NCBI RefSeq assembly: GCF_003946385.1
Contig: NZ_RHOE01000004.1
Span: 19,629 to 83,628, forward strand
DNA from: Loigolactobacillus zhaoyuanensis
GTDB lineage: Bacteria > Bacillota > Bacilli > Lactobacillales > Lactobacillaceae
Direction: 5' to 3'
Length of the DNA: 64,000 nt
Shown: positions 36,574-47,253 of the stretch, in pieces
Position numbering within the stretch: position 1 is the stretch's first letter
Layout: the number at the start of each line of letters is the position of its first letter
Notes under the pieces: generated by a model
What the model was told of the DNA's origin: nothing
The model's input: the letters and a program-made list of their open reading frames with translations, nothing else
Databases searched by the model: none
Program-made: the position numbers and the translations under genes

Positions 36574-37425
36574 ATGAGTACGATTCAATGGTTTCCTGGC
36601 CACATGGCAAAAGCCAAGAAGCAGGTTCAAGAAAAATTACATTTGGTAGATATTGTTTTAGAGATCGTTGATGCTCGCTTACCGTTAGCTTCCCGCAATC
36701 CAATTTTAGATCAGATCATTCAACAGAAGCCGCGGCTAATGATCCTTAACAAGGCCGATTTAGCTGATGCCGCATTAAATGCTGCTTGGCTTGATTATTT
36801 TAAGCGTCAAGGCTTACCCGCCATCAGTATTGATTCACAACATAATCATAACGTGCAGCAAATCGAAAAGCAGGCACAAGTGATCTTAGCCGATAAAATC
36901 GCTCGGCAACAGGCTAAAGGAATCAAAAATAAGCCGATCCGCGCAATCTGTATTGGCATCCCCAATGTAGGTAAGTCAACCATCCTCAATCGACTAGTCA
37001 AAAAAAATATTGCGATCACCGGGAATCATCCCGGTGTCACCAAAAGACAACAGTGGCTAAAGGCCGGCAAGCACTTAGAACTGTTGGATACTCCCGGGAT
37101 TCTCTGGCCTAAATTTGAAGATCCCTTGGTTGGTCAAAAATTAGCCTTAACTGGTGCGATCAAAGATTCACTCTATCATTCAGATGATGTTGCCCTTTAT
37201 ATGCTAGCATTCTTTAAGCAATATTTTCCTGAACGCCTACAGCAACGTTACCATATAACTGAAGAAGATCTTACTTTGACCGATCCTGATTTATTGATGA
37301 AATTAACCGCTGATTTTGGACTTAAGCAGGATTACGAACGGGCTAGTGAACGATTAATTCTTGATTGTCGCAAAGGTAAGTTAGGCCGTTACACGCTAGA
37401 TCAAGTCATTGAAGCGGGCAGCTAA
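36574..37425 (+). CDS. rbgA: Ribosome biogenesis GTPase RbgA (YlqF)
   Basis: RbgA is needed for late assembly of the 50S subunit. It is a circularly permuted GTPase of 283 residues: G4 (LNKADL) comes first, near residue 58, then G1 ([14 protein letters not shown] near 128), G2 and G3 (DTPGILWP near 173). [14 protein letters not shown] at the N-terminus and the C-terminal ANTAR-like helical part are family features. CGAAAGGATTTTTATAT precedes the ATG. rnhB overlaps its stop by one base, as in Bacillus. Confidence 0.96.
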   Translation: MSTIQWFPGHMAKAKKQVQEKLHLVDIVLEIVDARLPLASRNPILDQIIQQKPRLMILNKADLADAALNAAWLDYFKRQGLPAISIDSQHNHNVQQIEKQAQVILADKIARQQAKGIKNKPIRAICIGIPNVGKSTILNRLVKKNIAITGNHPGVTKRQQWLKAGKHLELLDTPGILWPKFEDPLVGQKLALTGAIKDSLYHSDDVALYMLAFFKQYFPERLQQRYHITEEDLTLTDPDLLMKLTADFGLKQDYERASERLILDCRKGKLGRYTLDQVIEAGS

Positions 37426-38183
37426 TGAGTGAATCAATTGTCCAGATCAAACAACATTTAATGACTCAACCTACCGCTGCATATTTGGCCCAATTAGCAA
37501 GTGATCCGCGTAAAGGGGTTCAACGTTGTTTACTGCAATATCAGAAGCAGCAAGCCAAATTAGTCGCACAACGTGCTGCTTTTTTGGAACGGCGTCATTA
37601 TGAAGAGCAACTTTGGCCACAATATCCACAAATTGCCGGGATCGATGAAGTCGGGCGTGGGCCACTAGCTGGTCCAGTGGTCACTGCGGCAGTAATTTTA
37701 CCCCATGACTTTGCGGTTTATGCGGTCAATGACTCCAAACAGCTGACCGCTACACTGCGGCAACAGCTTTACTCCCAGATCCTAGAACAAGCAGTCAGTG
37801 TTGCAATTGGTGTTAGTGACGCCGCAACGATCGACCGAGTTAATATTTTAGAAGCAACAAAATTAGCCATGCAGCAGGCGGTCGCGGGACTCAGCGTGCG
37901 GCCCGGCCATTTATTGATCGATGCTGTTAAGCTAAAAACTGATATTCCGACGATCAGTATGTTTAAAGGCGATAGTCATAGTATCAGTATTGCTGCAGCC
38001 AGTATCGTGGCCAAAGTGATTCGTGATCGTTTGATGCTAGCTTATGATCAGGCCTATCCCGGCTATGATTTTGCCGATAATGCTGGTTACGGTACGGCTA
38101 AACATTTAGCTGGTTTGGCTAAACTGGGCGTAACACCAATTCATCGCCGCAGTTTTGCACCGATAAAAAACCAATTAAAATAA
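37425..38183 (+). CDS. rnhB: Ribonuclease HII
   Basis: RNase HII removes RNA from RNA-DNA hybrids, including single ribonucleotides. The 252-residue protein has an N-terminal helical extension of about 65 residues, then [20 protein letters not shown] with the first active-site Asp-Glu, [13 protein letters not shown] with the third Asp, and [20 protein letters not shown]. The GYGT motif near residue 222 closes the active site. It is coupled to rbgA. A hairpin that also covers the dprA ribosome site follows its stop. Confidence 0.95.
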   Translation: MSESIVQIKQHLMTQPTAAYLAQLASDPRKGVQRCLLQYQKQQAKLVAQRAAFLERRHYEEQLWPQYPQIAGIDEVGRGPLAGPVVTAAVILPHDFAVYAVNDSKQLTATLRQQLYSQILEQAVSVAIGVSDAATIDRVNILEATKLAMQQAVAGLSVRPGHLLIDAVKLKTDIPTISMFKGDSHSISIAAASIVAKVIRDRLMLAYDQAYPGYDFADNAGYGTAKHLAGLAKLGVTPIHRRSFAPIKNQLK

Positions 38184-38186
38184 TTT

Positions 38187-38235
38187 AGCGCTCCTTTGCG
38201 TAGTTTAGTATTAAACCACTAAAAGGAGCGTTTTT
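38187..38235 (+). terminator. Terminator-like hairpin overlapping the dprA ribosome site
   Basis: CGCTCCTTT (38189-38197) pairs perfectly with AAAGGAGCG (38222-38230), extended inside by GTAGTTTA against TAAACCAC with a bulge. TTTTT follows and dprA starts at 38236. The only ribosome site of dprA, AAAGGAG, is therefore the right arm of the stem. Confidence 0.85.
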
Positions 38236-39099
38236 ATGCATCCACAAACTTTATTACTAAAAATTCATCTCTGCTCAGGTATTGGCCGGGTCGGTGAACT
38301 CAGAATTGCTGAATACTTACGCCAACATCGTCAAAGCCAGCTGAACCTAACACAGTTATGTCAGTTAGCCCAATTAAATGTGACCCAGCAGCGCCAGTTT
38401 CAACAATCGTGGGCCAGTGATACCCTGCAGTTTATCTTGCAGAGTCATCAAAATTTAAAAATATTAACTTGGCTTGATGACGCGTACCCGCTATACTTAC
38501 GAGAAAGCTATCAGCCGCCCAGTGTTTTATTTTATCAAGGTCAACTTGAGCTATTAGCTCAGCCGGCTTTGGCTTTAGTAGGCGCGCGGCAAGCAACTGA
38601 TTACACACAACGAGTACTAACTCAATTTATGCCTGCCTTAGTCGCACATCATGTGGTGACAATCAGCGGACTAGCGGCCGGCGCCGATCGAATGGCGCAT
38701 TTAACTACACTAGCAGCACGTGGCCGAACAATTGCCGTTGTCGGAACTGGTTTAGATGGCTATTATCCGCGAGCGAACCAAGCGCTACAGCAACGCATCG
38801 CCACTGACGGTTTAGTACTGACTGAATATCCATTAGGCAGTAAACCACAACGCTACCATTTTCCAGAGCGTAATCGCATCATTGCTGGTTTATGCCAAGC
38901 ATTGTGCGTTACCGAAGCACGACAGCATAGTGGCAGTCTGATTACCGCTAACTTGGCACTACAAGCTAATCGTAATGTTTTAGCCGTTCCAGGTGCTTTG
39001 TGGCAACCGTTGTCAGTTGGCTGTAATCAGCTGATTGCTGCTGGTGCACGGCCGGCACTTTCTGCCAATGATTTACTTGAAGAAATGAGTATTATATGA
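38236..39099 (+). CDS. dprA: DNA-processing protein DprA
   Basis: DprA loads RecA on single-stranded DNA taken up by transformation and shields it. The 287-residue protein has an N-terminal SAM-like helical part (to residue 75) and a Rossmann core: LALVGARQATDYTQRV, ISGLAAGADRMAHLTTLAAR, IAVVGTGLDGYYPRANQAL, PERNRIIAGLCQALCVTEAR and SGSLITANLALQANRNVLAV. The C-terminal winged helix of some homologues is absent. The start site AAAGGAG is locked in a hairpin with U-tract (38187-38235), so expression on read-through mRNA is probably low. topA follows after its own promoter. Confidence 0.95.
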   Translation: MHPQTLLLKIHLCSGIGRVGELRIAEYLRQHRQSQLNLTQLCQLAQLNVTQQRQFQQSWASDTLQFILQSHQNLKILTWLDDAYPLYLRESYQPPSVLFYQGQLELLAQPALALVGARQATDYTQRVLTQFMPALVAHHVVTISGLAAGADRMAHLTTLAARGRTIAVVGTGLDGYYPRANQALQQRIATDGLVLTEYPLGSKPQRYHFPERNRIIAGLCQALCVTEARQHSGSLITANLALQANRNVLAVPGALWQPLSVGCNQLIAAGARPALSANDLLEEMSII

Positions 39100-39118
39100 A
39101 GCAAAAAAATAGTTAGAG

Positions 39119-39148
39119 TTGACAAACCGCTTTGGCTTGGCATATGAT
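39119..39148 (+). promoter_or_regulatory. Promoter of topA
   Basis: TTGACA at 39119-39124 is a perfect -35; TATGAT at 39143-39148 is the -10; the spacer is 18 bases. It lies 48 bases upstream of the topA ATG. Confidence 0.85.
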
Positions 39149-39196
39149 ATTTTACGATTCGTTAGTTCTAAAGAAACGAACTGAAAGGGGATTGTC

Positions 39197-41272
39197 ATGG
39201 CGTATAAAAACCTCGTGATCGTTGAATCACCATCCAAAGCCAAGACGATTGAAAAATATCTCGGCCGCAATTACAAAGTCGTGGCGAGTCTCGGTCATAT
39301 TCGCGACTTACCCAAAAGTAAAATGGGGGTCGACTTCGAACATGACTATGAACCACACTACATTTCCATCCGTGGTAAGGGTGACGTCATAAAAAATTTG
39401 AAAAAATATGCTAAAAAAGCGGAACATGTTTATCTGGCTTCTGATCCCGATCGGGAAGGCGAAGCGATTGCTTGGCATGTTTCCCATATTTTAGGTTTAG
39501 ATCCTGCAGATAAAAATCGCGTTACCTTTAACGAAATCACCAAAGATACCGTTAAAAATGCGTTTAAATCACCACGCAGCATTGACATGGACTTAGTCGA
39601 CGCACAACAAGCGCGGCGGATCATGGATCGTATTGTCGGTTATTCGATTTCACCGCTTTTATGGAAAAAGGTCAAAAAAGGGCTTAGTGCCGGCCGTGTT
39701 CAATCGATTGCTTTAAAATTGATCATCGACCGGGAAAATGAAATTAAGGCGTTTGAACCAGAAGAGTACTGGACGATCGATTCCGAATTTAAAAAAGGGA
39801 CCAAAAAGTTTGCCGCTAGTTTTTACGGTATTGATGGTAAAAAGAAGGCGTTGAAGAACCAATCTGCTACGCAAAAAATTGTTGAACGGATCGATCCTAA
39901 GGCAACGTTTGATATCACTAAAGTGACTAAGCGCGAGCGGAAACGATTCCCGCAAGCACCTTTTACCACTAGTTCATTGCAACAAGAAGCAGTACGGCGT
40001 TTGAATTTCCGGACGCGGAAAACAATGATGGTGGCGCAACAACTTTATGAAGGAATCAATCTAGGTGGGCGTCAGGGTACGGTAGGTTTAATTACCTATA
40101 TGCGAACCGATTCGACACGGATCTCTGAAGTTGCTAAGCACGAAGCGAGTCATTTTCTCCATGAAAATTACGGTGAAGAATTTGCCGCTTTGAAAATTCA
40201 TAAAACTAAGAATCCAGAAGGCGCTCAGGATGCCCATGAAGCCATTCGACCATCAAGTGTGCTCCGAACACCGAAAAGCTTAGAAAGTATTTTAAGCAAG
40301 GATCAAATGAAACTCTATCAATTGATCTGGTCACGTTTTTTAGCCAGTCAAATGACGCCAGTTATTTTAGATACGATGGCGGTGACGATCGAGCAAAATG
40401 GCGTTACCTATAAAGCTACTGGTTCGAAAATGAAATTTGCTGGGTTTACCAAAGTTTACGATAGCGGTAATAAAGATAAAAAAGATAATATGTTGCCTAA
40501 TTTAGTGGAAGGCGATACGGTTAAATTAGCTAAAAACGAGCCTAATCAGCATTTCACCCAGCCACCGGCACGTTTTTCTGAAGCAACTTTGATCAAAACA
40601 CTTGAAGAAAACGGCGTTGGCCGGCCATCCACTTACGCGCCAACTATCGAAACGATCCAACGGCGTTACTACGTTAAGCTTGAAGCTAAGCGTTTTGAAC
40701 CAACTGAACTTGGTGAGATCGTTAATAGTATCATTGTTGAATTTTTCCCAGATATTGTGAATATTGATTTCACTGCTGGCTTGGAAAGTGATCTTGATGC
40801 CATTGAAGCGGGTAAGCAAAAATGGATTCAAGTGGTCGATGTATTCTACCAACCGTTTGAAAAAGAAGTGACTTCAGCGGAAACGAACATCGAAAAAGTG
40901 CAGATCAAAGATGAACCAGCTGGTTTTGATTGTGATATTTGTGGCGCGCCAATGGTCATTAAGCTGGGACGTTATGGTAAGTTTTATGCCTGCAGTCGTT
41001 TTCCTGATTGTCGAAATACCAAAGCGATCACAAAGGAAATCGGTGTGATCTGTCCTCAATGCCATACTGGCCAGGTCTTAGAACGAAAATCTAAGAAAAA
41101 ACGTATTTTCTACGGCTGCAGTCGTTATCCAGAATGTGATTTTGTTTCTTGGGACAAACCGATCGGCCGTGATTGTCCTAAGGATGGTCATTACTTGGTC
41201 GAAAAGAAGATCAAAGGTGGCAAACAAGTCGTCTGTCCGAATGGCGATTACGAAGAGGCTGTACAAAAATAA
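39197..41272 (+). CDS. topA: DNA topoisomerase I
   Basis: TopA relaxes negative supercoils by single-strand passage. The 691-residue protein begins with the TOPRIM domain ([32 protein letters not shown]). The active-site tyrosine is in [14 protein letters not shown] near residue 301. The C-terminal region has three cysteine-rich zinc modules: CDICG with CSRFPDC, CPQC with CSRYPEC, and a last one reduced to two cysteines ([14 protein letters not shown]). AAGGGGATTGTC precedes the ATG. It is followed by trmFO-xerC-hslVU, the normal Firmicutes order. Confidence 0.97.
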   Translation: MAYKNLVIVESPSKAKTIEKYLGRNYKVVASLGHIRDLPKSKMGVDFEHDYEPHYISIRGKGDVIKNLKKYAKKAEHVYLASDPDREGEAIAWHVSHILGLDPADKNRVTFNEITKDTVKNAFKSPRSIDMDLVDAQQARRIMDRIVGYSISPLLWKKVKKGLSAGRVQSIALKLIIDRENEIKAFEPEEYWTIDSEFKKGTKKFAASFYGIDGKKKALKNQSATQKIVERIDPKATFDITKVTKRERKRFPQAPFTTSSLQQEAVRRLNFRTRKTMMVAQQLYEGINLGGRQGTVGLITYMRTDSTRISEVAKHEASHFLHENYGEEFAALKIHKTKNPEGAQDAHEAIRPSSVLRTPKSLESILSKDQMKLYQLIWSRFLASQMTPVILDTMAVTIEQNGVTYKATGSKMKFAGFTKVYDSGNKDKKDNMLPNLVEGDTVKLAKNEPNQHFTQPPARFSEATLIKTLEENGVGRPSTYAPTIETIQRRYYVKLEAKRFEPTELGEIVNSIIVEFFPDIVNIDFTAGLESDLDAIEAGKQKWIQVVDVFYQPFEKEVTSAETNIEKVQIKDEPAGFDCDICGAPMVIKLGRYGKFYACSRFPDCRNTKAITKEIGVICPQCHTGQVLERKSKKKRIFYGCSRYPECDFVSWDKPIGRDCPKDGHYLVEKKIKGGKQVVCPNGDYEEAVQK

Positions 41273-41314
41273 CATTAGGTTTCAACAATCGTGAAATAGA
41301 AGTGAGGAACGAAT

Positions 41315-42628
41315 ATGACACAGAATGCTCCCCATATTAATGTGATCGGTGCTGGTCTAGCTGGTAGTGAAGCTGCTTGGCAGGCCGCACAACGTGGTAT
41401 AAACGTGGATCTGTACGAAATGCGGCCGGTAAAAACAACGCCAGCCCATCATACAGATCAATTTGCCGAGTTAGTTTGCACAAATTCATTACGGGCTAAC
41501 CAAATCACCAATGCAGTTGGTCTATTAAAGGAAGAAATGCGCCAATTAAATTCAGTTATTCTAGATGCTGCAGATAAAAATGCCGTGCCAGCAGGTGGTG
41601 CCTTAGCGGTCGATCGTGAACCTTTTTCAGCTATGGTCACTGAACAAATCAAAGCACTGCCCAACGTCACTGTGCATAATGAAGAATTAACTGATTTTCC
41701 TGACGGACCAACAGTTGTAGCTACTGGGCCATTAACGTCAGCCGACTTAGCTGAACAAATTCAAGCACTTAATGACAGTGATAGCTTGTATTTCTATGAT
41801 GCTGCTGCACCGATCATTGATAAAAATAGTATCGATTTTGATAAAGTTTACCTTAAATCACGCTATGACAAAGGTGAGGCGGCGTACCTTAATTGTCCGA
41901 TGAATAAGCAGGAATTTGAGACGTTCTACAATGCCTTGATCACTGCTGAAACAGCGGCCATGCATGACTTTGAGGCAGAAAAGTTTTTTGAAGGTTGCAT
42001 GCCGATCGAAGTTATGGCTAAGCGCGGATTGAAGACCATGTTATTTGGCCCACTAAAACCAGTTGGCCTGGAAGATCCGCGCACTGGTAAACAGCCCTAT
42101 GCAGTGGTCCAATTACGTCAAGATAATGCTGCCGGGAGTTTGTACAACATTGTTGGCTTTCAAACTCATCTAAAATGGGGCGAACAAAAGCGGGTTTTGC
42201 GTTTGATCCCAGGGCTTGAGCAAGCTGAATTTGTACGTTACGGTGTGATGCATCGTAATACCTTTATGCGTTCACCAGAGCTATTAGAACCAACTTATCA
42301 AGCCAAACAGCGAACTGATTTATTCTTTGCTGGTCAGATGACTGGCGTTGAAGGTTACGTCGAAAGTGCTGCTAGTGGCTTAGTTGCAGGTATCAATGCA
42401 GCTCGTCTGGCTCAAGAACAACTGCCACTGATTTTTCCAGAAGAAACAATGATCGGGGCGATGGCTCACTACATCACGCATACTAATGCTCGTCATTTCC
42501 AACCAATGAATGCTAATTTTGGTATCATCAAAGCATTACCGGAAAAGATTCGCGATAAGCAGTTGCGTAATCAGACTTTAGCTGACCGTTCACTAACTAC
42601 TTTGGCCGAATTCAAGCCCCAATTATAG
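41315..42628 (+). CDS. trmFO: Folate-dependent tRNA m5U54 methyltransferase TrmFO
   Basis: TrmFO methylates U54 in the T-loop of tRNAs using methylene-tetrahydrofolate and FADH2. The 437-residue flavoprotein has the dinucleotide-binding [20 protein letters not shown] at the N-terminus. [34 protein letters not shown] with a catalytic Cys, and [20 protein letters not shown] follow. It was previously named Gid. GAGGAACGAAT precedes the ATG. Between topA and xerC as in Bacillus. Confidence 0.96.
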   Translation: MTQNAPHINVIGAGLAGSEAAWQAAQRGINVDLYEMRPVKTTPAHHTDQFAELVCTNSLRANQITNAVGLLKEEMRQLNSVILDAADKNAVPAGGALAVDREPFSAMVTEQIKALPNVTVHNEELTDFPDGPTVVATGPLTSADLAEQIQALNDSDSLYFYDAAAPIIDKNSIDFDKVYLKSRYDKGEAAYLNCPMNKQEFETFYNALITAETAAMHDFEAEKFFEGCMPIEVMAKRGLKTMLFGPLKPVGLEDPRTGKQPYAVVQLRQDNAAGSLYNIVGFQTHLKWGEQKRVLRLIPGLEQAEFVRYGVMHRNTFMRSPELLEPTYQAKQRTDLFFAGQMTGVEGYVESAASGLVAGINAARLAQEQLPLIFPEETMIGAMAHYITHTNARHFQPMNANFGIIKALPEKIRDKQLRNQTLADRSLTTLAEFKPQL

Positions 42629-42689
42629 CTACTTTTAAATTCTTTCCGACTTGTGTTACAGTAAATGCATTAAGTCGGGAGGGATTTTT

Positions 42690-43598
42690 TTGTTAGAATT
42701 AAATTGGCTCGATTTATTTATGCAATACTTATCGGTTGAACGACAATATAGTCCGGAGACTAGTAAGGCCTATCAAGAAGATATTTTGAGTTTTGTTCAT
42801 TTTCTCAAGGACAATGGTGGCATCAATTCTTTTAAAGCGATAAAATTATTAGATGTACGGACGTACCTTAGTTTTTTGTATGAACAACAATACAGTCGTA
42901 ATTCAGTTTCACGCAAAATCTCTAGCTTACGTTCATTTTATAATTATCTGGTCAAAAATAATTTTGTTACCACCAATCCTTTTTCAACGGTGCAATTAAA
43001 GCGGCACAACGCCCATTTACCCCGTTTTTTCTATGAAAAAGAAATGCAAGCGCTATTTGATGCGGCACAAGGAGATCGGCCTTTAGACCTACGCAATTCG
43101 GCATTACTTGAAGTATTATATGCGACAGGGATCCGGGTGAGTGAGTGCGTTAATTTACAGCTCAGTGCGGTCGATTTTGATCTTAGTGTGATGCTGATCC
43201 ATGGTAAAGGTAATAAAGATCGTTACGTCCCGTTTGGTCATTTTGCCGCGGAAGCATTAGATCATTATTTAACTGATTGCCGCACACCTTTGATGGAAAA
43301 ATATCAGACTGAGCATGATTATGTTTTCGTTAATCACTATGGTAAGCAATTAACGGCTGCGGGTGTCGAGTATATTTTGAATCAGATCATCAAAAAAAGT
43401 AGTCTGACTTCCGATATTCATCCCCACATGTTGCGCCATACCTTTGCCACTCATTTATTGAATAATGGTGCTGATCTACGGACAGTTCAAGAGTTATTGG
43501 GTCATAGTAGCCTATCAACAACGCAAATTTACACTCACGTAACGACAGAACATTTACAGCAAGATTATCGTAAATATTTTCCGCGTGCCCAATCCTAA
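42690..43598 (+). CDS. xerC: Site-specific tyrosine recombinase XerC
   Basis: Partner of XerD at dif. The 302-residue protein has the SAM-like domain (YLSVERQYSPETSKAYQEDI), then the catalytic domain with Arg in ATGIRVSEC, Lys in GKGNKDR, HMLRHTFATHLL, and LLGHSSLSTTQIYTH with His and Tyr. All five residues are present, in contrast to the third Xer-like protein at 24520-25335. The TTG at 42690 follows GGGAGGGATTTTT. The trmFO-xerC-hslV-hslU order is that of the Bacillus codV-clpQ-clpY operon. Confidence 0.94.
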   Translation: MLELNWLDLFMQYLSVERQYSPETSKAYQEDILSFVHFLKDNGGINSFKAIKLLDVRTYLSFLYEQQYSRNSVSRKISSLRSFYNYLVKNNFVTTNPFSTVQLKRHNAHLPRFFYEKEMQALFDAAQGDRPLDLRNSALLEVLYATGIRVSECVNLQLSAVDFDLSVMLIHGKGNKDRYVPFGHFAAEALDHYLTDCRTPLMEKYQTEHDYVFVNHYGKQLTAAGVEYILNQIIKKSSLTSDIHPHMLRHTFATHLLNNGADLRTVQELLGHSSLSTTQIYTHVTTEHLQQDYRKYFPRAQS

Positions 43599-43624
43599 AT
43601 ATAAGCAAAGAAGGAATATGACTA

Positions 43625-44170
43625 ATGACAGCGATAAAATTTGAAGCAACCACCATCTGTGCAGTTCGCCATAACGGACAAGCCGCAATGGCTGGCGATG
43701 GTCAAGTGACCATGGGTGAACAAGTGATCATGAAGGGTACGGCTAGAAAAGTGCGTCGCATCTATAACAACCAGGTCGTCGTTGGTTTTGCCGGTAGTGT
43801 GGCCGACGCATTTAACCTAGAGGAACGTTTCGAAAAGAAATTAAATGAATACAGTGGCAATTTATCGCGCGCGGCAGTTGAACTAGCGCAAGACTGGCGC
43901 TCCGATCAGACTTTGCAAAAGCTGGAAGCTTTATTGATCGTTATGAATAAGGATCAATTATTATTGGTTTCTGGTAACGGTGAAGTGATCGAACCTGACG
44001 ATAATATTTTAGCCATCGGTTCCGGTGGTAATTATGCGTTAGCAGCAGCCAAAGCATTAACGGCTAATGCACAAACCATGAGCGCCCATGACATTGCCCA
44101 TGCTGCGATCAGCATCGCCGGTGATATCGATATTTTCACTAATCACAATATCATTGTCGAAGATCTATAA
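43625..44170 (+). CDS. hslV: ATP-dependent protease proteolytic subunit HslV (ClpQ)
   Basis: HslV is the proteasome-like double-ring peptidase that works with HslU. The 181-residue protein has [39 protein letters not shown] and [16 protein letters not shown]. The catalytic threonine is one of the pair in [11 protein letters not shown], at residues 9-10, so eight or nine residues must be removed to expose it; Bacillus ClpQ has a shorter extension. AAGGAATATGACTA precedes the ATG. It is followed by hslU after 70 bases. Confidence 0.95.
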   Translation: MTAIKFEATTICAVRHNGQAAMAGDGQVTMGEQVIMKGTARKVRRIYNNQVVVGFAGSVADAFNLEERFEKKLNEYSGNLSRAAVELAQDWRSDQTLQKLEALLIVMNKDQLLLVSGNGEVIEPDDNILAIGSGGNYALAAAKALTANAQTMSAHDIAHAAISIAGDIDIFTNHNIIVEDL

Positions 44171-44240
44171 AACTATTTTATAACCACAGTAGCGGAATTT
44201 AAATTAATAAAATTATGCTTATTATCGAAGGAGCTTACCT

Positions 44241-45659
44241 ATGCAACCAGCTGAAAAAACACCTAAACAAATCGTAACTGCTTTGGACGAATATGTTATT
44301 GGTCAACACGAAGCTAAGCGTGCGATTGCTGTCGCTTTACGCAACCGTTATCGGCGGATGCAACTTGCCCAAGATATGCAAGATGAGATCACGCCAAAGA
44401 ATATGCTAATGATCGGTCCCACCGGGGTTGGTAAAACCGAAATTGCCCGGCGGCTAGCCAAAATCGTGGTCGCCCCTTTTGTAAAAGTCGAGGCAACAAA
44501 GTTTACTGAAGTTGGTTATGTTGGCCGTGACGTTGAATCAATGGTCCGTGATCTAGTTGATGTTGCCATTGAGATGGAACGCAAAGTTCAGTACAAGAAT
44601 GTCCGCGCTGAGGCTAGTCGCCAAGCTGATAAACGGTTAGTCAAGTTGCTGGTGCCCGGTGTTAAAAAGCAACCCACTCAACAAAATCAAATGCAGGGAT
44701 TAATGAGTGCCTTTACCGCAATGCAAAACGGTCAGAATCCTTTACAGAATACCGAAGAAAAAGAAGAAGTTACCGATACGGTACGGGACCAGCGGCTTTC
44801 AGTAAAGGAACAGCTTGATCGTGGCTTATTAGAAAATGAAGAAGTAACGATTGAAATGGCGGATCCCAAACAAGCCGTTGCCATGAATAATAACAACATG
44901 ATGGGCCAAATGGGGATCGATCTCAGCGAGACCTTAGGCGCCTTGACGCCCAAGCGGAAAATTAGCCGAACAGTGACGGTTAAAGAAGCTCGCGAAGTAT
45001 TCATCAAAGAAGAGTCTGAAAAATTAGTCAATGAAGCAGATATTTACCATGCTTCGATCAAACGTGCGGAAAATACAGGGATCATTTTTATTGATGAAAT
45101 CGATAAGATCACAGCAAATGGTCAACAAAATAGTGGCGAAGTTTCCCGTGAAGGGGTCCAACGCGATATTTTGCCGATCGTTGAAGGCTCCGCAATTACG
45201 ACTAAATATGGCACGATCAATACGGATCATATTTTGTTTATTGCTTCAGGTGCCTTCGCCGACAGCAAGCCTAGTGACTTGATTGCTGAACTACAGGGCC
45301 GTTTCCCGATTCGGGTCGAGTTGGATGACCTCTCTAAAGAAGATTTCGTTCGGATTCTAACTGAACCAAACAACGCGTTGATCAAGCAATATATGGCGAT
45401 GATCGCCACTGATAATATCCATACCACCTTTACTAAGGAGGCAATTGAGCGGATCGCCGAAATTGCCTACAACGTTAATCATGAAACGGAAAATATCGGT
45501 GCGCGGCGCCTGCATACCATTTTAGAGAAATTGCTTGAAGATATTCTCTACGAAGGACCCGATATGGAAATGGGTGATATCACCATCACTGAAAAATACG
45601 TGAACGATAAAATTGGTGATATCGTTGCCGATAAAGATTTAAGCCGCTATATTTTATAG
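44241..45659 (+). CDS. hslU: ATP-dependent protease ATPase subunit HslU (ClpY)
   Basis: HslU unfolds substrates and feeds them into HslV. The 472-residue AAA+ protein has Walker A GPTGVGKTEIARRLAK (near residue 60), the pore GYVGRD, an intermediate domain of about 125 residues rich in Gln and Asn (NQMQGLMSAFTAMQNGQNPL), Walker B GIIFIDEIDKI, and sensor RELQ-type ELQGRFPIRVEL. The C-terminal tail DLSRYIL docks into HslV. GAAGGAGCTTACCT precedes the ATG. Confidence 0.96.
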   Translation: MQPAEKTPKQIVTALDEYVIGQHEAKRAIAVALRNRYRRMQLAQDMQDEITPKNMLMIGPTGVGKTEIARRLAKIVVAPFVKVEATKFTEVGYVGRDVESMVRDLVDVAIEMERKVQYKNVRAEASRQADKRLVKLLVPGVKKQPTQQNQMQGLMSAFTAMQNGQNPLQNTEEKEEVTDTVRDQRLSVKEQLDRGLLENEEVTIEMADPKQAVAMNNNNMMGQMGIDLSETLGALTPKRKISRTVTVKEAREVFIKEESEKLVNEADIYHASIKRAENTGIIFIDEIDKITANGQQNSGEVSREGVQRDILPIVEGSAITTKYGTINTDHILFIASGAFADSKPSDLIAELQGRFPIRVELDDLSKEDFVRILTEPNNALIKQYMAMIATDNIHTTFTKEAIERIAEIAYNVNHETENIGARRLHTILEKLLEDILYEGPDMEMGDITITEKYVNDKIGDIVADKDLSRYIL

Positions 45660-45692
45660 CATCGATCCAACCTAATTTTAAGGAGGGCTAGT

Positions 45693-46583
45693 ATGACACT
45701 TTCAATAAAAAACCAATTTCTACAGGCAAATTTCACGGAAAAAGGGGCCGAATTGACCAATTTGATTTCCTTAGACTCCGGTAATGAATATATTTGGCAA
45801 GCCGATCCACAAGTTTGGGGGCGTCACGCACCGATACTCTTTCCATTTGTTGGTCGTTTAAAAAATGATGAATATCATTATCAGGGTAAAACTTATCATA
45901 TGGGCCAACATGGCTTCGCCCGTGATCGTGACTTTACCGTAGTTGATCATGGTGCAACATCAATTAGTTTCGAGTTGACTGATGATGAACAAAGTCGGCA
46001 GATTTATCCTTTTGCGTTTGTACTAACTGTGACTTATCAATTAGTTGATAACGATCTTGAAGTGTCTTATTTTGTGCATAATCCGGCTGATAGCGATCTT
46101 TATTTCTCAATTGGTGGTCATCCCGGCTTCAAAATCCCATTGACCGACGATACAGCCTTCGAGGATTATTATATTAGTTATGAACCAAAAAAATCACGGG
46201 TACAGATTCCATTAGTGGGGCCATTTAATGATGCTGCCCACAAGACATTAGCCGCCACTGATGCCGATCATGATTTATCACATGAACTATTCCAAGATGA
46301 TGCGCTAATCTATGAGCTACACCAACCAAATACGTTCACTTTGAAAAATGATCATAACCAACATAGTATCTCTGTGACGGTGCCCAATGCGCCGTACACT
46401 GGTATTTGGTCACCGTATCCAGGGACTGGTGATCTAGTTTGCATCGAGCCTTGGTGGGGTATTGCCGATAGCTTAGAAACAAGCGGTGAATTAACTGAAA
46501 AAATGGGTATCAATCAATTAGCTGCTGGTGCTGACTTCACTGGTAGTTTTACCATCACTGCCCATCAACGCCGCGGATTTTAA
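45693..46583 (+). CDS. Aldose 1-epimerase family protein (LacX-like)
   Basis: A 296-residue protein of the galactose mutarotase superfamily. LISLDSGNEYIWQADPQVWG and HAPILFPFVGRLKND are the start, HGFARDRDF and GGHPGFKIPL are the His-containing sugar site, and CIEPWWGIADS the last block. The LacX subgroup interconverts anomers of hexoses or their phosphates; the substrate is unknown. AAGGAGGGCTAGT precedes the ATG. It is convergent with plsY, sharing a bidirectional terminator. Confidence 0.88.
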   Translation: MTLSIKNQFLQANFTEKGAELTNLISLDSGNEYIWQADPQVWGRHAPILFPFVGRLKNDEYHYQGKTYHMGQHGFARDRDFTVVDHGATSISFELTDDEQSRQIYPFAFVLTVTYQLVDNDLEVSYFVHNPADSDLYFSIGGHPGFKIPLTDDTAFEDYYISYEPKKSRVQIPLVGPFNDAAHKTLAATDADHDLSHELFQDDALIYELHQPNTFTLKNDHNQHSISVTVPNAPYTGIWSPYPGTGDLVCIEPWWGIADSLETSGELTEKMGINQLAAGADFTGSFTITAHQRRGF

Positions 46584-46611
46584 CTGATCATTACCAAACA
46601 AGGCAACAAAA

Positions 46612-46637
46612 AAACGAGGCTGAGCCTCGTTTTTATT
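46612..46637. terminator. Bidirectional terminator between the epimerase gene and plsY
   Basis: AAACGAGGC pairs perfectly with GCCTCGTTT around TGA, with A-runs upstream and T-runs downstream. It touches the plsY stop codon. Confidence 0.93.
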
Positions 46638-47253
46638 TGTTTGAATTTTTATGGTAGCCAAAGCCAAATGGAACTTTGTTTTCAGTGCCCGTTCGAATTC
46701 GTTTAAAATTATCACGGTGCATATAGATAATAAAACACATCAAGATAATTGCAACACCGCTTAATAGCAGATCGTGGAAGAAAAAAGATAGGCCCACGAT
46801 GATCACCATGCCTAACATACTAGCCACGCTAACCATGCGGGTGAAGTAGACTAAACTACCAAAAACTAACCAACAAATTAGAAAGAATAGTGGGTTATAG
46901 GCTAAAACGATCCCAGCACTAGTCGCGACTGCTTTGCCGCCGCGGAAATGATCAAAGATCGAAAAGCTGTGCCCGATAACCGCCGCTAAGCCGATTAGTA
47001 ATGGGTTATAGAACGGGTGACTAAAGCTACCAAATAAATAGGGTAAAGCGGCAGCGAAAGTTCCTTTAAACATATCCATGAATAACACGATCAAGCCTGC
47101 TTTTTTTCCCAATACTCGAAAAGTGTTAGTAGTGCCAATATTGCCACTACCCAAGGTCCGAATATCCTTGTGATATACTCGTTTACCTAGCCATAAGCCG
47201 GAAGGAATTGCGCCCAATAGATAAGCACACAACAGCATTATTGCAAACTTCAA
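46633..47253 (-). CDS. plsY: Glycerol-3-phosphate acyltransferase PlsY
   Basis: PlsY transfers an acyl group from acyl-phosphate to glycerol 3-phosphate, the first step of phospholipid synthesis, at the membrane. The 206-residue protein has five membrane segments. YLLGAIPSGLWLGKRVYHKD, LGSGNIGTTNTFRVLGKKAG and FDHFRGGKAVATSAGIVLAY are the three conserved motifs. A TTG start follows TTAGGAGGCATTAAT. It is divergent from parE, as in other Firmicutes. Confidence 0.95.
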   Translation of the reverse strand: MKFAIMLLCAYLLGAIPSGLWLGKRVYHKDIRTLGSGNIGTTNTFRVLGKKAGLIVLFMDMFKGTFAAALPYLFGSFSHPFYNPLLIGLAAVIGHSFSIFDHFRGGKAVATSAGIVLAYNPLFFLICWLVFGSLVYFTRMVSVASMLGMVIIVGLSFFFHDLLLSGVAIILMCFIIYMHRDNFKRIRTGTENKVPFGFGYHKNSNK

